Shown: positions 26,090 to 34,540, counted from the first letter of the stretch. The stretch is DNA of 44,839 bases from an uncultured bacterium (GCA_937949555.1 CALEDV010000060.1:1-44839), one strand, 5' to 3'. The notes: generated from the sequence alone by a model not told the origin. A program made the numbers and translations.

Positions 26090-26320
26090 TTAGACCTTTG
26101 AAGATGACTGTTCAGTTTTTGATGAGTTATTGTCCTTATCGTTGACCTCAGCACTCTTCTTTGGTGTTACATCAATCTCCTCAGGTTCGTTAGTGGCTTT
26201 CTTGAAATTCTTGATTGCCTTGCCTATTCCTGTTGCAAGCTCAGGAAGTCTCTTCGCTCCAAAAAGCACTACGACAATAACAAGAATTAACATCAATTCT
26301 GTGGTCCCTAATCCAAACAT
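26090..26320 (-). CDS. tatA: Sec-independent protein translocase TatA/TatE
   Basis: 76 residues. A short N-terminal membrane helix (about 7-20) is followed by the hallmark FGAKRLPELATGIGKAIKNF amphipathic helix and a polar Ser/Lys-rich tail. Exports folded twin-arginine proteins, such as the formate dehydrogenase alpha subunit encoded in this window. RBS AAAGGAGGATG. No tatC or tatB is adjacent. Confidence 0.95.
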   Translation of the reverse strand: MFGLGTTELMLILVIVVVLFGAKRLPELATGIGKAIKNFKKATNEPEEIDVTPKKSAEVNDKDNNSSKTEQSSSKV

Positions 26321-26388
26321 TTCACATCCTCCTTTTTAAATATACTTAGTCTGTTACATGTCTTCGGAAACCCTCTTCAGGTTTCCAC

Positions 26389-27039
26389 CTATCTCTTAAA
26401 CCTATCGTCAATATCCACATCATAACCCTCCAAACGAAGGGTTTCAAAATCATTTGGGGTATTGATGTTTATAAAAGACTTCATTGAAATCTCATTGCTC
26501 CCTATTATACCCTCAACTTCAAGATAATGTGTATTTATTTCCTGGAGAAACCTGATCATCCTAACCTTGTCAGACAACACTGCCTTTTTTATGTCCTCCA
26601 TGACATTTCTGGAGTAAATACCAAATAGAGGCTGTATAGTGTCCCTATAAACAGGCACAACAGCATTGATATCAGAGTAATTAGATTGAGATAAGTAGAA
26701 GTCACAAATTGCTTGAACCAATAGTTCACTTATAAAAGGCATGTCGCAAGCAGCCACAAATACACTGCAAGAGCTGCTGTAATATAGACAAGAATAAATA
26801 CCTGTCAGTGGTCCCCTGGAGGGGATCACATCAGAAACAATAGAGACGCCAAGATGGACATAGGGGTTAGGGTCGTTGGCACTTATGAGCACAGGATCAA
26901 AGAACCTCTGCATTAGGTAGAGATTCCTTTCAATAATTGGGATGCCTTTAAACCTTACGAATCCTTTCAGATAGGGGAACCTGGTGTTTTTTCCTCCAGC
27001 GAGTATGACTCCGGTAATCTTACTTCCATAAAGGGACAT
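26389..27039 (-). CDS. mobA: Molybdenum cofactor guanylyltransferase
   Basis: 216 residues. Adds GMP to molybdopterin to make the MGD cofactor used by DMSO-reductase-family enzymes, including formate dehydrogenase. Motifs: TGVILAGGKNTRFPYLKGF (about 9-27; the usual GG-x-S-x-R-M-G-x-D-K is altered at GKNTRFPYLKG), SDVIPSRGPLTGIYSCL, FVAACDMPFI (metal-binding Asp) and NINTPNDFETL at the C-terminus. One base separates it from amrB. Confidence 0.9.
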   Translation of the reverse strand: MSLYGSKITGVILAGGKNTRFPYLKGFVRFKGIPIIERNLYLMQRFFDPVLISANDPNPYVHLGVSIVSDVIPSRGPLTGIYSCLYYSSSCSVFVAACDMPFISELLVQAICDFYLSQSNYSDINAVVPVYRDTIQPLFGIYSRNVMEDIKKAVLSDKVRMIRFLQEINTHYLEVEGIIGSNEISMKSFININTPNDFETLRLEGYDVDIDDRFKR

Positions 27040-27040
27040 C

Positions 27041-27865
27041 TCAAAATACTACAATGCCAGCATAACCAACCACATGCTTGAAATCACCGCTTATCTCGGC
27101 TGAGGTAGAATACCTTACCAAGGATGCCCCCTTTGCTCCAAGGGCATTGGCTGCAAAAAGCATAATAGTTACAGGCAGCACACCGCACATAGAGATTCTA
27201 TTATGAAATACAATCTCGTATAATCCCTTTGGGTCCATTGCCAATATCTTCTCAATAGCAAGCGCATCAAGACTTCTTGCAACCTCCTCAGAAACATAGT
27301 GGCTCATATCAGAGCTTGCTATTATCATTGTTTTTGTATCAGAGCTCTTAATAACCTCAGCAATAGTATGCCCAATTGAAGCGCACTCCTCCAAAGTAGC
27401 CCTCATAACCGCAATAGGAACAATCCTCACATCCTCCTTAAGACAGGCTATAAAGGGCAGATGCACCTCTAAGGAGTGCTCAAAATTGTGTGCAATAGAG
27501 TCAGCCTTGCAATATAGGCATCCTGCAATAATTTCTTTGGCAAGCTTAGCATCAACCTTAAAGTTATGTATCGGGGTCTCCCACAATCCCTCTGCATAAA
27601 CGGACACCGATGCGCCAAGTCCTGTATGATTTGGCCCAAGAAGGATCAATCTTTCGGGAATAACTACAGAGGAATATACAGACCCAGCCACAGCCCCTGA
27701 ATAGATAAAACCAGCATGGGGCGCCACTATGGCAATAGACTCTTTTTTGGGCATATCTCTATTGATATAACCTTCGACCTGCTTTCTCAGAGAAGAGGGC
27801 TTAGCCTCATAAAACTGTCCGGCTACAAAGGGCTTTCTAATAAATCTTTCCTCTGAGCCCCTCAT
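27041..27865 (-). CDS. amrB: MEMO1-family protein (AmmeMemoRadiSam system protein B)
   Basis: 274 residues. Signature residues: VAPHAGFIYSGAVAGSVY (about 46-63), LLGPNHTGLG, HNFEHSLEVHLPFI and ASSDMSHYVS, giving the His/Asp/Cys-type metal pocket related to extradiol dioxygenases. The family usually neighbours an AMMECR1 protein and a radical SAM enzyme; neither is visible here. Its ATG directly follows the dnaB stop (TAAATG). Function of the bacterial system is not established. Confidence 0.92.
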   Translation of the reverse strand: MRGSEERFIRKPFVAGQFYEAKPSSLRKQVEGYINRDMPKKESIAIVAPHAGFIYSGAVAGSVYSSVVIPERLILLGPNHTGLGASVSVYAEGLWETPIHNFKVDAKLAKEIIAGCLYCKADSIAHNFEHSLEVHLPFIACLKEDVRIVPIAVMRATLEECASIGHTIAEVIKSSDTKTMIIASSDMSHYVSEEVARSLDALAIEKILAMDPKGLYEIVFHNRISMCGVLPVTIMLFAANALGAKGASLVRYSTSAEISGDFKHVVGYAGIVVF

Positions 27866-29242
27866 TTAGTAAGCCTCCTCTTCAGATTCATAAACATCCG
27901 TAGTGAGGTCAACGAATTTAGTAAACTCCTTCATGAAGGTGAGCTTCACTACATCGGTAGGGCCATTTCTCTGTTTTGCTATTATTATCTCCGCAATACC
28001 CTTATGAGGCGATTTCTTGTTATACACCTCATCCCTGTAAAGGAATATAATCACATCGGCATCCTGTTCTATAGCGCCTGATTCCCTGAGGTCGCCCAAG
28101 CCAGGACGTTTGTCTTGGTTGTACTCTACCCTCCTGTTTAGCTGGCTAAGGGCAACCACAGGCACTTGTAACTCCTTTGCCAAGCCCTTAAGGGATCTTG
28201 AAATCTCCGATATCTCCTGTTCCCTTCTTTCCACATCACTGCGCCCCTTCATAAGCTGAAGATAGTCAATAACTATCATTGCAAGCCCCTTTTGCTCTGC
28301 CTTAAGCCTCCTTGCCTTAGCCCTAATCTCCATTACCGTAAGGGCAGCAGAATCATCAATGAATATCAGAGACTCCGAAAGGCTGCTTGCCGCATTAGTC
28401 AGCCTCCTAATCTCAGACTGGTTCAAAAAGCCTTTCCTAAGTTTAGAATAATCTACCGAACTCTCTGAACACAGCATCCTCATCACCAACTGCTCCTTTG
28501 ACATCTCCAAGCTAAATATTGCTACAGGCAGTTTTGTATTTATAGCGCTGTGCTGGGCAATGTTTAGGGCAAAGGCAGTCTTGCCCATCGATGGTCTCCC
28601 GCCAATTATTATAAGATCCCCAGGATGAAAACCAGATGTCCTGTCATCTAAATCCTTAAACCCAGTGGATACACCAGTGACATTAGACTTCTTTTCAAGT
28701 AAAGTAGCAATCGTCTTAAGAGTAGCTTTTACTATATCATGGGCTTTCTGAAAGGAGGTATTGGTCCTCTTGTCGGCTATCTCAAATATAAGTCTCTCAG
28801 CATAATCAAGGGTCTCATCGGCATCGGAAGAACCTTCAAAGGCCCTTTCACTAATCAGATGAGCCGTATTGATAATAGACCTAAAGAGCGCCTTTTCTTT
28901 TATAATACGGCAGTGATAACGTACATTCGCTGAGGTAGGTATGATTGTGGCAAGATTGGTAATATATGCTAATCCTCCAACATCCTCTAAGTTGTCCTCT
29001 TTCCTTAGATGTTCTGTTAGAGTAATTATGTCTATAGGCTCACCCTTTGAAAAGAGGGCTACCATTGCGTTGTAGATGCGTCTATGGGATTCTCTGTAAA
29101 AATCCTCCGGCCTTATTATCTCTTGAGCCTTTGGTAGCGCCTCGTTATCAAGAAGAACTGCACCAAGGACAAACTGCTCTGCCTCTAAGTGTTGTGGGGG
29201 AAGAAGCAGCGAACTTTTTTCGGCATCTTTTAGTTCAGCCAT
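27866..29242 (-). CDS. dnaB: Replicative DNA helicase
   Basis: 458 residues. N-terminal domain (about 15-115: LPPQHLEAEQFVLGAVLLDN) and RecA-type motor domain with Walker A GGRPSMGKTAFALN, FSLEMSKEQLVMRM, Walker B IVIDYLQLMKG, LSQLNRRVE and DLRESGAIEQDADVIIFLYR. Unwinds DNA at the replication fork. Ten bases downstream of rplI, the common rplI-dnaB arrangement. No intein is present. Confidence 0.97.
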   Translation of the reverse strand: MAELKDAEKSSLLLPPQHLEAEQFVLGAVLLDNEALPKAQEIIRPEDFYRESHRRIYNAMVALFSKGEPIDIITLTEHLRKEDNLEDVGGLAYITNLATIIPTSANVRYHCRIIKEKALFRSIINTAHLISERAFEGSSDADETLDYAERLIFEIADKRTNTSFQKAHDIVKATLKTIATLLEKKSNVTGVSTGFKDLDDRTSGFHPGDLIIIGGRPSMGKTAFALNIAQHSAINTKLPVAIFSLEMSKEQLVMRMLCSESSVDYSKLRKGFLNQSEIRRLTNAASSLSESLIFIDDSAALTVMEIRAKARRLKAEQKGLAMIVIDYLQLMKGRSDVERREQEISEISRSLKGLAKELQVPVVALSQLNRRVEYNQDKRPGLGDLRESGAIEQDADVIIFLYRDEVYNKKSPHKGIAEIIIAKQRNGPTDVVKLTFMKEFTKFVDLTTDVYESEEEAY

Positions 29243-29252
29243 AAAACTAATA

Positions 29253-29699
29253 CTACTGCTGTCGTTCTACATTTACTTTCATTTCAGCAATTACATCGCT
29301 GTGTAATTTCACAGATACGGTGTGTTGTCCAAGCCTCTTAATCGGCTCTTCAAGAAGGATCTTCCTCTTTTCAATCTCTACACCCTTCTCTTTTAATGCC
29401 TCAGCAATATCTATAGCCGTTACAGAGCCAAAGAGTTTTTCTTCCTCTCCAGCCTTTGCGTATATAGTAATTTCCAGGGAATTTATTTTGTCAGCCATTG
29501 ACTGAGCATCCTTTGCCATCTTCTTTGCCCTTTCCGTAACTACCCTTTTAGCATGCTCCAAGGCACGCATATTTTTGGCTGTAGCATCTATGGCAATCCC
29601 CTTCGGCAAAAGATAGTTCCTTGCATATCCATCTTTTACATTTACAACTTCCCCTATCTTGCCAAGATTTTTGAGGTTTTCTTTGAGTATGACCTGCAT
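29253..29699 (-). CDS. rplI: 50S ribosomal protein L9
   Basis: 148 residues. N-terminal rRNA-binding domain MQVILKENLKNLGKIGEVVN and VKDGYARNYLLPKGIAIDAT, long connecting helix, and C-terminal domain KLFGSVTAIDIAEALKEKGV ... IKRLGQHTVSVKLHSDV. RBS ATAAGGAGAT. The usual upstream rpsF and rpsR are absent: repeat copy 3 and the TrmH gene lie there instead. A -10 like TATAAT (29742-29737, minus) could provide a separate promoter. Confidence 0.97.
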   Translation of the reverse strand: MQVILKENLKNLGKIGEVVNVKDGYARNYLLPKGIAIDATAKNMRALEHAKRVVTERAKKMAKDAQSMADKINSLEITIYAKAGEEEKLFGSVTAIDIAEALKEKGVEIEKRKILLEEPIKRLGQHTVSVKLHSDVIAEMKVNVERQQ

Positions 29700-29781
29700 A
29701 TTCCTTATCTCCTTATTTATATAATTTAGAACGTCAATTATACCCCAAAAGGGAATTAAAAAAAAAGCTCACCCTGTAGCC

Positions 29782-29992
29782 CCAAATTGCCCATAGAAAC
29801 CTGTAAGGAGTAAGAGGGCATGCCTGAAAGCCTTTATACTGCCACAGGGTTTATCTAAAAGGGCCATAACTCATTCAGTCACCAAGAGGTGATTTAAATA
29901 GCATTATTTGTGAAGATCCAAAGACCCTGTAAAAAGGTGTGGCAATAAAGCCTTTTCATCACACCCCCCTACTCCTATCGGCAATTTAAGGT
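29782..29992. repeat. Intergenic imperfect-palindrome repeat, copy 3
   Basis: Left arm AAATTGCCCATAG ... GAGGGCATGCCTGAAAGCC, TTTATACTGCCACAGGG; right arm GGCAATAAAGCCTTTTCATC, CTCCTATCGGCAATTTAAGG. The two ends are near-exact inverted repeats (AAATTGCCnATAG). Most similar to copy 2. The right end overlaps the last codons of the TrmH gene and supplies its TAA stop, which suggests insertion into, or right up to, that gene. Confidence 0.85.
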
Positions 29993-30789
29993 GTAGCAGA
30001 TGTGCTTCTTTGCGCAAAGCACTCATACAGGAATATTGATGCAGCCACAGCCACATTTAAGCTTTCCATGCGCTGGTTAATGCCTATAGATAAGCTGTAA
30101 TTGGCTGCCCCCTTTAATATTTGAGACAATCCATGACCTTCATTGCCAAAGGCAAAGGCTATAGGCCTTTTAAGATCCATATCTCTTAAGTTTCCTAACC
30201 CTGAAGGCTCTGCAGCTACAAGGTTGATACCCTGTTTCTTTATGAAGCCAATAGCCTCCTGATGCTCACAATGCACTATGGGGACATGGAATATGCCTCC
30301 TGCAGAGGCCCTTATGCTCTTAGAGGAGAAGACATCACAGGTCTCTGGAAGACATATTACCGCATCTGCATCGAAGGCAGCCGCCGAACGTATCATAGAG
30401 CCGAGATTTCCTGGATCGTTTACCCCATCGCAGAGTACCAACAGGGGTAATCCTCTTAGACCTAAACTACCCAGAGAAAAATACCTGTAATAAACCTCTG
30501 CAACGATACCCTGGGGCGATACTGTATCGGAGAGCCTTGCAATTATATCCTCTGAGGTCTCCACATATAGACATCCCTTTAAAGCCCATGATTTTAATAA
30601 CCCTGCGTGGCTTTCAAAAAAAGACTTCGTAAAAAGAAGGCTCCTAAACTCAACCGAATCGGCATTAAGAGCCGTATTTATGAGCGACAAACCCTCAATT
30701 ATAAAATGTCCCTTGTGCCTTGAACTCCTTAGGGCAAAAAGCTGTTTTATCAATGGATTGGAGCGGCTTAATATCTTTTTTATGATCAT
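29986..30789 (-). CDS. TrmH-family (SPOUT) RNA 2'-O-methyltransferase
   Basis: 267 residues. The start is the ATG at 30789-30787, which overlaps the stop of the upstream peptidase gene (TAATG), rather than an ORF extension further upstream. An N-terminal substrate-binding domain (SRSNPLIKQLFALRSSRHKG) is followed by SPOUT motifs: motif 1 NDPGNLGSMIRSAAAFDADA, motif 2 AFAFGNEGHGLS, motif 3 INQRMESLNVAVAASIFLYE. Methylates a ribose in rRNA or tRNA; the exact target (RlmB-like or TsnR-like) cannot be told by eye. The stop codon lies in repeat copy 3. Confidence 0.88.
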   Translation of the reverse strand: MIIKKILSRSNPLIKQLFALRSSRHKGHFIIEGLSLINTALNADSVEFRSLLFTKSFFESHAGLLKSWALKGCLYVETSEDIIARLSDTVSPQGIVAEVYYRYFSLGSLGLRGLPLLVLCDGVNDPGNLGSMIRSAAAFDADAVICLPETCDVFSSKSIRASAGGIFHVPIVHCEHQEAIGFIKKQGINLVAAEPSGLGNLRDMDLKRPIAFAFGNEGHGLSQILKGAANYSLSIGINQRMESLNVAVAASIFLYECFAQRSTSATP

Positions 30790-31604
30790 TAAAAGATAAA
30801 AGGAGCGGGGATGAAGGTTAAAAAGAATACAATAAATGATAATGTTCCAATGCGAGTCCTCCTCGTATCCAGATAGGGTTCCCAAAATAAGACAGGAGGA
30901 TGTTTAATGCCAAGCACTATCATCATCACAGCCCAAATCAACCAGCCTTCCCAAAAGACGACCCCTGCAACAACGAGCATCACTATCAGGGCAATAGATA
31001 TAACTCTGTGTTTCTCTCCAACAAGGGCATAGGTTATATGTCCTCCATCAAGCTGTCCTATGGGCAGCAAGTTGAGAGATGTAATAAAAAGCCCTATCCA
31101 TCCAGCAAAACCAACAGGATGCAGAAGCACATCAAAACCCTCTGGTATTTCTCCTAAAACCAGCCATAAAAGAAGCTTAAAGATAATAGAATCTCCCAGT
31201 CTCATTGCCTCTTGCAAACCCTCAACAGACACCACTTTAGATAGAGCCAAACCCCAAAAGGAGGCAACAAGGGATACAATAAAACCAACAATCGGACCCG
31301 ATGCGCCTATGTCTATAAGCGCTTTTCTGGTAACGATGGGAGACTTCATTTTTATAAAGGCTCCAAAGGTGCCTATTAAAGAGGGGGCAGGTATAAAGTA
31401 TGGAAGTGTAGCCTTAGTATTGTGCAGATGAGAGGCAATATAGTGTCCAAACTCATGGCACAACAGTATCAGCATTAACGTCCCTGCAAAGGGCAGTCCC
31501 TCTATTATTCTAAAGGGTTCAGCAATTACATTTATCCCCAACTGCAAGGCGCCCGCGGTAAGGGTAGTAAAGAAGGTTGCAATAAACAAAACTATATGAA
31601 GCAT
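30789..31604 (-). CDS. Site-2 protease family (M50) membrane metallopeptidase
   Basis: 271 residues, multi-spanning. Zinc motif LLCHEFGHYIASHLH (HExxH, about 49-63) in one helix and the third ligand in LPIGQLDGGHITYAL (about 190-204). GASGPIVGFIVSLVASF between them is typical. Resembles the FHA/PDZ-free type found in plants, archaea and anaerobes (EGY1-like). Substrate unknown. Translationally coupled to the TrmH gene by TAATG. Confidence 0.9.
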   Translation of the reverse strand: MLHIVLFIATFFTTLTAGALQLGINVIAEPFRIIEGLPFAGTLMLILLCHEFGHYIASHLHNTKATLPYFIPAPSLIGTFGAFIKMKSPIVTRKALIDIGASGPIVGFIVSLVASFWGLALSKVVSVEGLQEAMRLGDSIIFKLLLWLVLGEIPEGFDVLLHPVGFAGWIGLFITSLNLLPIGQLDGGHITYALVGEKHRVISIALIVMLVVAGVVFWEGWLIWAVMMIVLGIKHPPVLFWEPYLDTRRTRIGTLSFIVFFLTFIPAPFIF

Positions 31605-31633
31605 TCACATATCTTCTTTAATAGGCATAATAC

Positions 31634-32122
31634 CTAAGTTGAGCCGTTATCTTTGGCGCAAAGAAGGCATACTGCCTGTGCTGCTATGCCTTCTTCTCGT
31701 CCCACAAATCCCATACCCTCATTGGTCTTTGCCTTTATATTTACCCTGTCCTCTGTTATGCCCAATGTTGATGCTATAGAGGTCCTGATTTGATTCATGT
31801 AGGGCGCTAATTTTGGAACTTCTGCTATTACTACAGCGTCAACATAATGCACCCTTAGAGCAAGGACAAATAATTTCTCAGCGGTTATACTTAAGAGTTT
31901 GAGGCTCGATATATCCTTCCATCTGCTATCGTTATCGGGAAAATGTGTGCCTATATCTCCAACACCAGCAGCCCCCAAGAGGGCATCTATAATTGCGTGT
32001 GTAAGCACATCGGCATCGGAATGCCCCTTTAGTCCCTTAAAATAGTCTATTTCAACACCGCCAATAATAAGTTTACGCCCCTCCTGCAACCTGTGAGAGT
32101 CATAACCTATGCCTATTCTCAT
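31634..32122 (-). CDS. ispF: 2-C-methyl-D-erythritol 2,4-cyclodiphosphate synthase
   Basis: 162 residues. Isoprenoid (MEP pathway) enzyme. Metal ligands D8 and H10 in GIGYDSHRL and His in [33 protein letters not shown] follows, and the C-terminus has [20 protein letters not shown]. Normal length (about 157). IspD is not adjacent. Confidence 0.96.
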   Translation of the reverse strand: MRIGIGYDSHRLQEGRKLIIGGVEIDYFKGLKGHSDADVLTHAIIDALLGAAGVGDIGTHFPDNDSRWKDISSLKLLSITAEKLFVLALRVHYVDAVVIAEVPKLAPYMNQIRTSIASTLGITEDRVNIKAKTNEGMGFVGREEGIAAQAVCLLCAKDNGST

Positions 32123-32196
32123 ATCCTATACACCCCAATCCGCTGCTTAAAATCCCCTTTGACCTTTGTAATCAAAAAACCAATTTGTTAGCTCTA

Positions 32197-33306
32197 TTAA
32201 TGGGCTATTGGGAGAGAAAACAGGAATCTTGCCCCAACTGTCCTTCCCTCCTCAAGCCATATCTTGCCGCCATGGGAATCTATGATCTTCTTTGATATAG
32301 CAAGCCCCAAACCAGTGCTCTTCTCTCCTGCCGTGCTCTTAATGGAGGTCATTGAGAACACCTTAAACAGTTTCTCCATCTCTGCTTGGGGCACCCCTGG
32401 TCCTTCATCCTCGACAGATACTACTACAAAGCCCTCAACACTTTCAGCCTTTATTGACACCTTTGTGCCAGAATTTGAGTATTTGATTGCATTGGTTAAC
32501 AGATTATCAAGCACCTGTTTTACCCTAATGGGATCAGCCTTTACAAAAGGCAATGGAGACTGAAAACTGTAAGCCACTGAGATACCCTTTTTTTGTGCAA
32601 AAATGCCTGTTATCTCAATAGACTCCTTAATTACATCAACAATATCCACAGGTTCTGTAGTTAATTGTAGCTTGCCAGCCTCTATTGCAGATATGTCCAA
32701 GAGGTCATTTAATAGTTGAAGCATAAATTCAGTCAGTGATTTTATGGACGTTAAAAAATGCACATGTTCCTCTTGAAGCATATCTCTGGTTTCATCTAAA
32801 AGAAACTCGCTAAAGTTTCTTATAGCACCAATTGGCGTCCTGAGATCATGGGCAGCAACTCCAAGAAACTGATTCTTGAGTTCATTGAGTTTTTTAAGCT
32901 CTGCATTCTTTTTATGAAGCTCTCTGGTGAGGTTGTTAAGTTCGCTGTTTAAAACTATTAGATTGCGTCTGAGGTTATCCATTTCCTCAGAGTCGGTTTC
33001 ACCAATTGCCAGGATTGAATCACCGGTCCTGTAAAACCTAAAGTAAAAGGTCTGAGGAAGTCCTGAGGCAGTGGATACATTTAGAAGATAGAGCTTATCC
33101 CTATCGGAAAGAAAATCTTCAAGCCTAAAGGCGTTAAAAAAATCGACAAAAATACTTGATATTTCTTTGCCAATAATGTCGCTGCCCATCAGTCTCTCTG
33201 TAAACCTGTTTGTGTATTTAATCTGCCCTGAGAGGTTACAACAAAAAAAGAGTATTGTGGCGTTATCATTAAAAAAGTTGATTATTACATCATTGATGTC
33301 TTTCAT
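32197..33306 (-). CDS. Soluble sensor histidine kinase coupled to a B12-binding protein
   Basis: 369 residues with no membrane segment. A PAS-like domain (about 10-105: ATILFFCCNLSGQIKYTNRF) is followed by a coiled coil (about 108-143) and the kinase core: H-box AAHDLRTPIGAIRNF with phospho-His H153, N-box NLLTNAIKYS, G1 DEGPGVP, and G2 STGLGLAISKKI. No receiver domain or response-regulator gene is adjacent. Its ATG overlaps the stop of the B12-binding gene (ATGA), so the two proteins are probably made together and may work as a sensor and output pair. Confidence 0.93.
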   Translation of the reverse strand: MKDINDVIINFFNDNATILFFCCNLSGQIKYTNRFTERLMGSDIIGKEISSIFVDFFNAFRLEDFLSDRDKLYLLNVSTASGLPQTFYFRFYRTGDSILAIGETDSEEMDNLRRNLIVLNSELNNLTRELHKKNAELKKLNELKNQFLGVAAHDLRTPIGAIRNFSEFLLDETRDMLQEEHVHFLTSIKSLTEFMLQLLNDLLDISAIEAGKLQLTTEPVDIVDVIKESIEITGIFAQKKGISVAYSFQSPLPFVKADPIRVKQVLDNLLTNAIKYSNSGTKVSIKAESVEGFVVVSVEDEGPGVPQAEMEKLFKVFSMTSIKSTAGEKSTGLGLAISKKIIDSHGGKIWLEEGRTVGARFLFSLPIAH

Positions 33307-33956
33307 TTATCCTTGATTATCCCTTCTTCTAGATCGTAAAGCGATTCTATGTATTGGACATTCGCATAGACACTTAGGGATTCTTTGCCCCCCTGTCTGA
33401 ATGCCTGTCCTCCTACGATAATCTTTAGTGTTGGATAGGCAGAGGACAATCTCTCAAGTATAGAGAGCAGATTTTTTATGTTGTAATAGACACTCAAAGA
33501 TAAACCAACTAAGTGAGGCTGCTTATCGTCTATCATCTTACAGAGGTCTTCATAAGGTGTATTGGCACCAAGAAAATAACCGTTCCATCCATTGAGTTCA
33601 AAGATATCAGCAACCATCCTACCTCCAATCTGATGATACTCATTAGCCATACAGGTAATAATTGCACTCCTGTCAATCTTATCAGTAGAGAATATCACAG
33701 GATATGCCAAAGACATCAATCCCTCAGTAATTGATGTGGCTAAATGTTCAACGGCTACAGATATCTTGTTATGCTCCCATAGGGACCCAACATCATAGAG
33801 GGACCTTTGGAATAGTTTGATGTAGATGTCCTTAATGTCCAATTCAGCATCCAAGAGTTTCTTGACAATCTTGTGGCATTCATTACGTTGCCCATTAAGC
33901 AAAAAAGACAAGTAACTTCCGTATAACCTATCATCTATCAAATTCTGATTAACCAT
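33303..33956 (-). CDS. Cobalamin-binding sensor protein with CarH-type W-x9-EH motif
   Basis: 217 residues. N-terminal four-helix B12-binding-2 domain (about 10-90) contains W60 followed by nine residues and E70-H71 (WEHNKISVAVEH), the W-x9-EH signature of adenosylcobalamin photoreceptors such as CarH and LitR. The Rossmann B12 domain (about 97-217) has NEYHQIGGRM: E-x-H-x-x-G with H108 as the likely lower axial ligand, then VADIFELNGWNGYFLGANTP. There is no MerR DNA-binding domain, so output likely goes to the overlapping histidine kinase. Binding of light-sensitive B12 is inferred from the motifs; a light-independent cobalamin sensor is the alternative. Confidence 0.85.
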   Translation of the reverse strand: MVNQNLIDDRLYGSYLSFLLNGQRNECHKIVKKLLDAELDIKDIYIKLFQRSLYDVGSLWEHNKISVAVEHLATSITEGLMSLAYPVIFSTDKIDRSAIITCMANEYHQIGGRMVADIFELNGWNGYFLGANTPYEDLCKMIDDKQPHLVGLSLSVYYNIKNLLSILERLSSAYPTLKIIVGGQAFRQGGKESLSVYANVQYIESLYDLEEGIIKDK

Positions 33957-34022
33957 GATTCATTATCTCTTTAATAGCTTATATACTTAGTTTGGATGTT
34001 CATCTATACAGTAACGGTCTTG

Positions 34023-34051
34023 ATTATAACAACTATCTCACACTTTCACAA
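34023..34051 (-). promoter_or_regulatory. Extended -10 promoter for the B12 protein / kinase pair
   Basis: On the minus strand: TTGTGA (34051-34046), exactly 17 bases, TGT-TATAAT with hexamer at 34028-34023. It would start transcription about 60 bases before the ATG at 33956. Confidence 0.6.
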
Positions 34052-34130
34052 TAACAACTATACATTAAACATCATGTCGTCCAGAAAACATACTTAACCC
34101 CTGTAAGCATGATATTATTGCCCATACTGA

Positions 34131-34538
34131 CTAAAAAGGAGGGCAGGCGAAGGGTATGCCCACTTAGGTGGTGACGCAGCGCCCCGTTTCATAAGGGCAA
34201 ACGCCCCAATGATGGAATGGAATGACGGAAGGGGACCCACTTATGTGGACACCCGCCATCTAACGCCAGAACAGGTAGCAGAGGGCTTAGATATAATAGG
34301 ACTCTGCAGCGGTTGTGTAGCAATACTCTCTGAGGCAATGCTTGTGGCTTGTCCATCCTGCTGTGTAGCCTATGAAAACAACCAAAAGATCTCTGCAAAG
34401 GCTGTGCAGAGCAGCCTTGCAATACCCGTGCTTTACTACACCCAATTAATCGGTCTATCAATGGAAATATCAGAAAAAGAACTTGGTTTTGAGTTCAATC
34501 GCATACCCTTCAAAGTCCCTTCAAAGGAAAGAGGCTAA
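34131..34538 (+). pseudogene. Collapsed oxidoreductase relic: flavoprotein-like piece joined to HdrB/CCG-domain pieces
   Basis: An open frame from 34131 (just after TGA at 34128) to 34538 joins fragments that normally belong to different places. Residues encoded by about 34143-34260 (GEGYAHLGGDAAPRF, then WNDGRGPTYVDTRHLTPE) resemble a fumarate-reductase/SdhA-type flavoprotein (tentative). Next, GLDIIGLCSGCVAILSEA looks like the first CCG domain of HdrB-like subunits, and MLVACPSCCVAYENNQ ... IPVLYYTQLIGLSMEISEKE like the end of the second CCG domain. The first ATG is at 34209. I infer in-frame deletions in an sdhA/tfrA - sdhE/hdrB type gene pair, leaving a remnant of about 135 codons. It is convergent with flgI, 2 bases away. 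Confidence 0.6.
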
Positions 34539-34540
34539 AT

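Noticed and set aside
30789-30885. N-terminal extension of the TrmH-type gene to 30885
   Set aside because: It would lie inside the site-2 protease coding region; the TAATG overlap gives a coupled start and a normal family N-terminus.
34131-34200. GEMM (c-di-GMP) riboswitch-like sequence (GGTGACGCAGCGCC)
   Set aside because: Only the GACGCA part resembles the motif; the GCAAACC element is missing upstream and the stretch reads as coding relic in frame with 34209.
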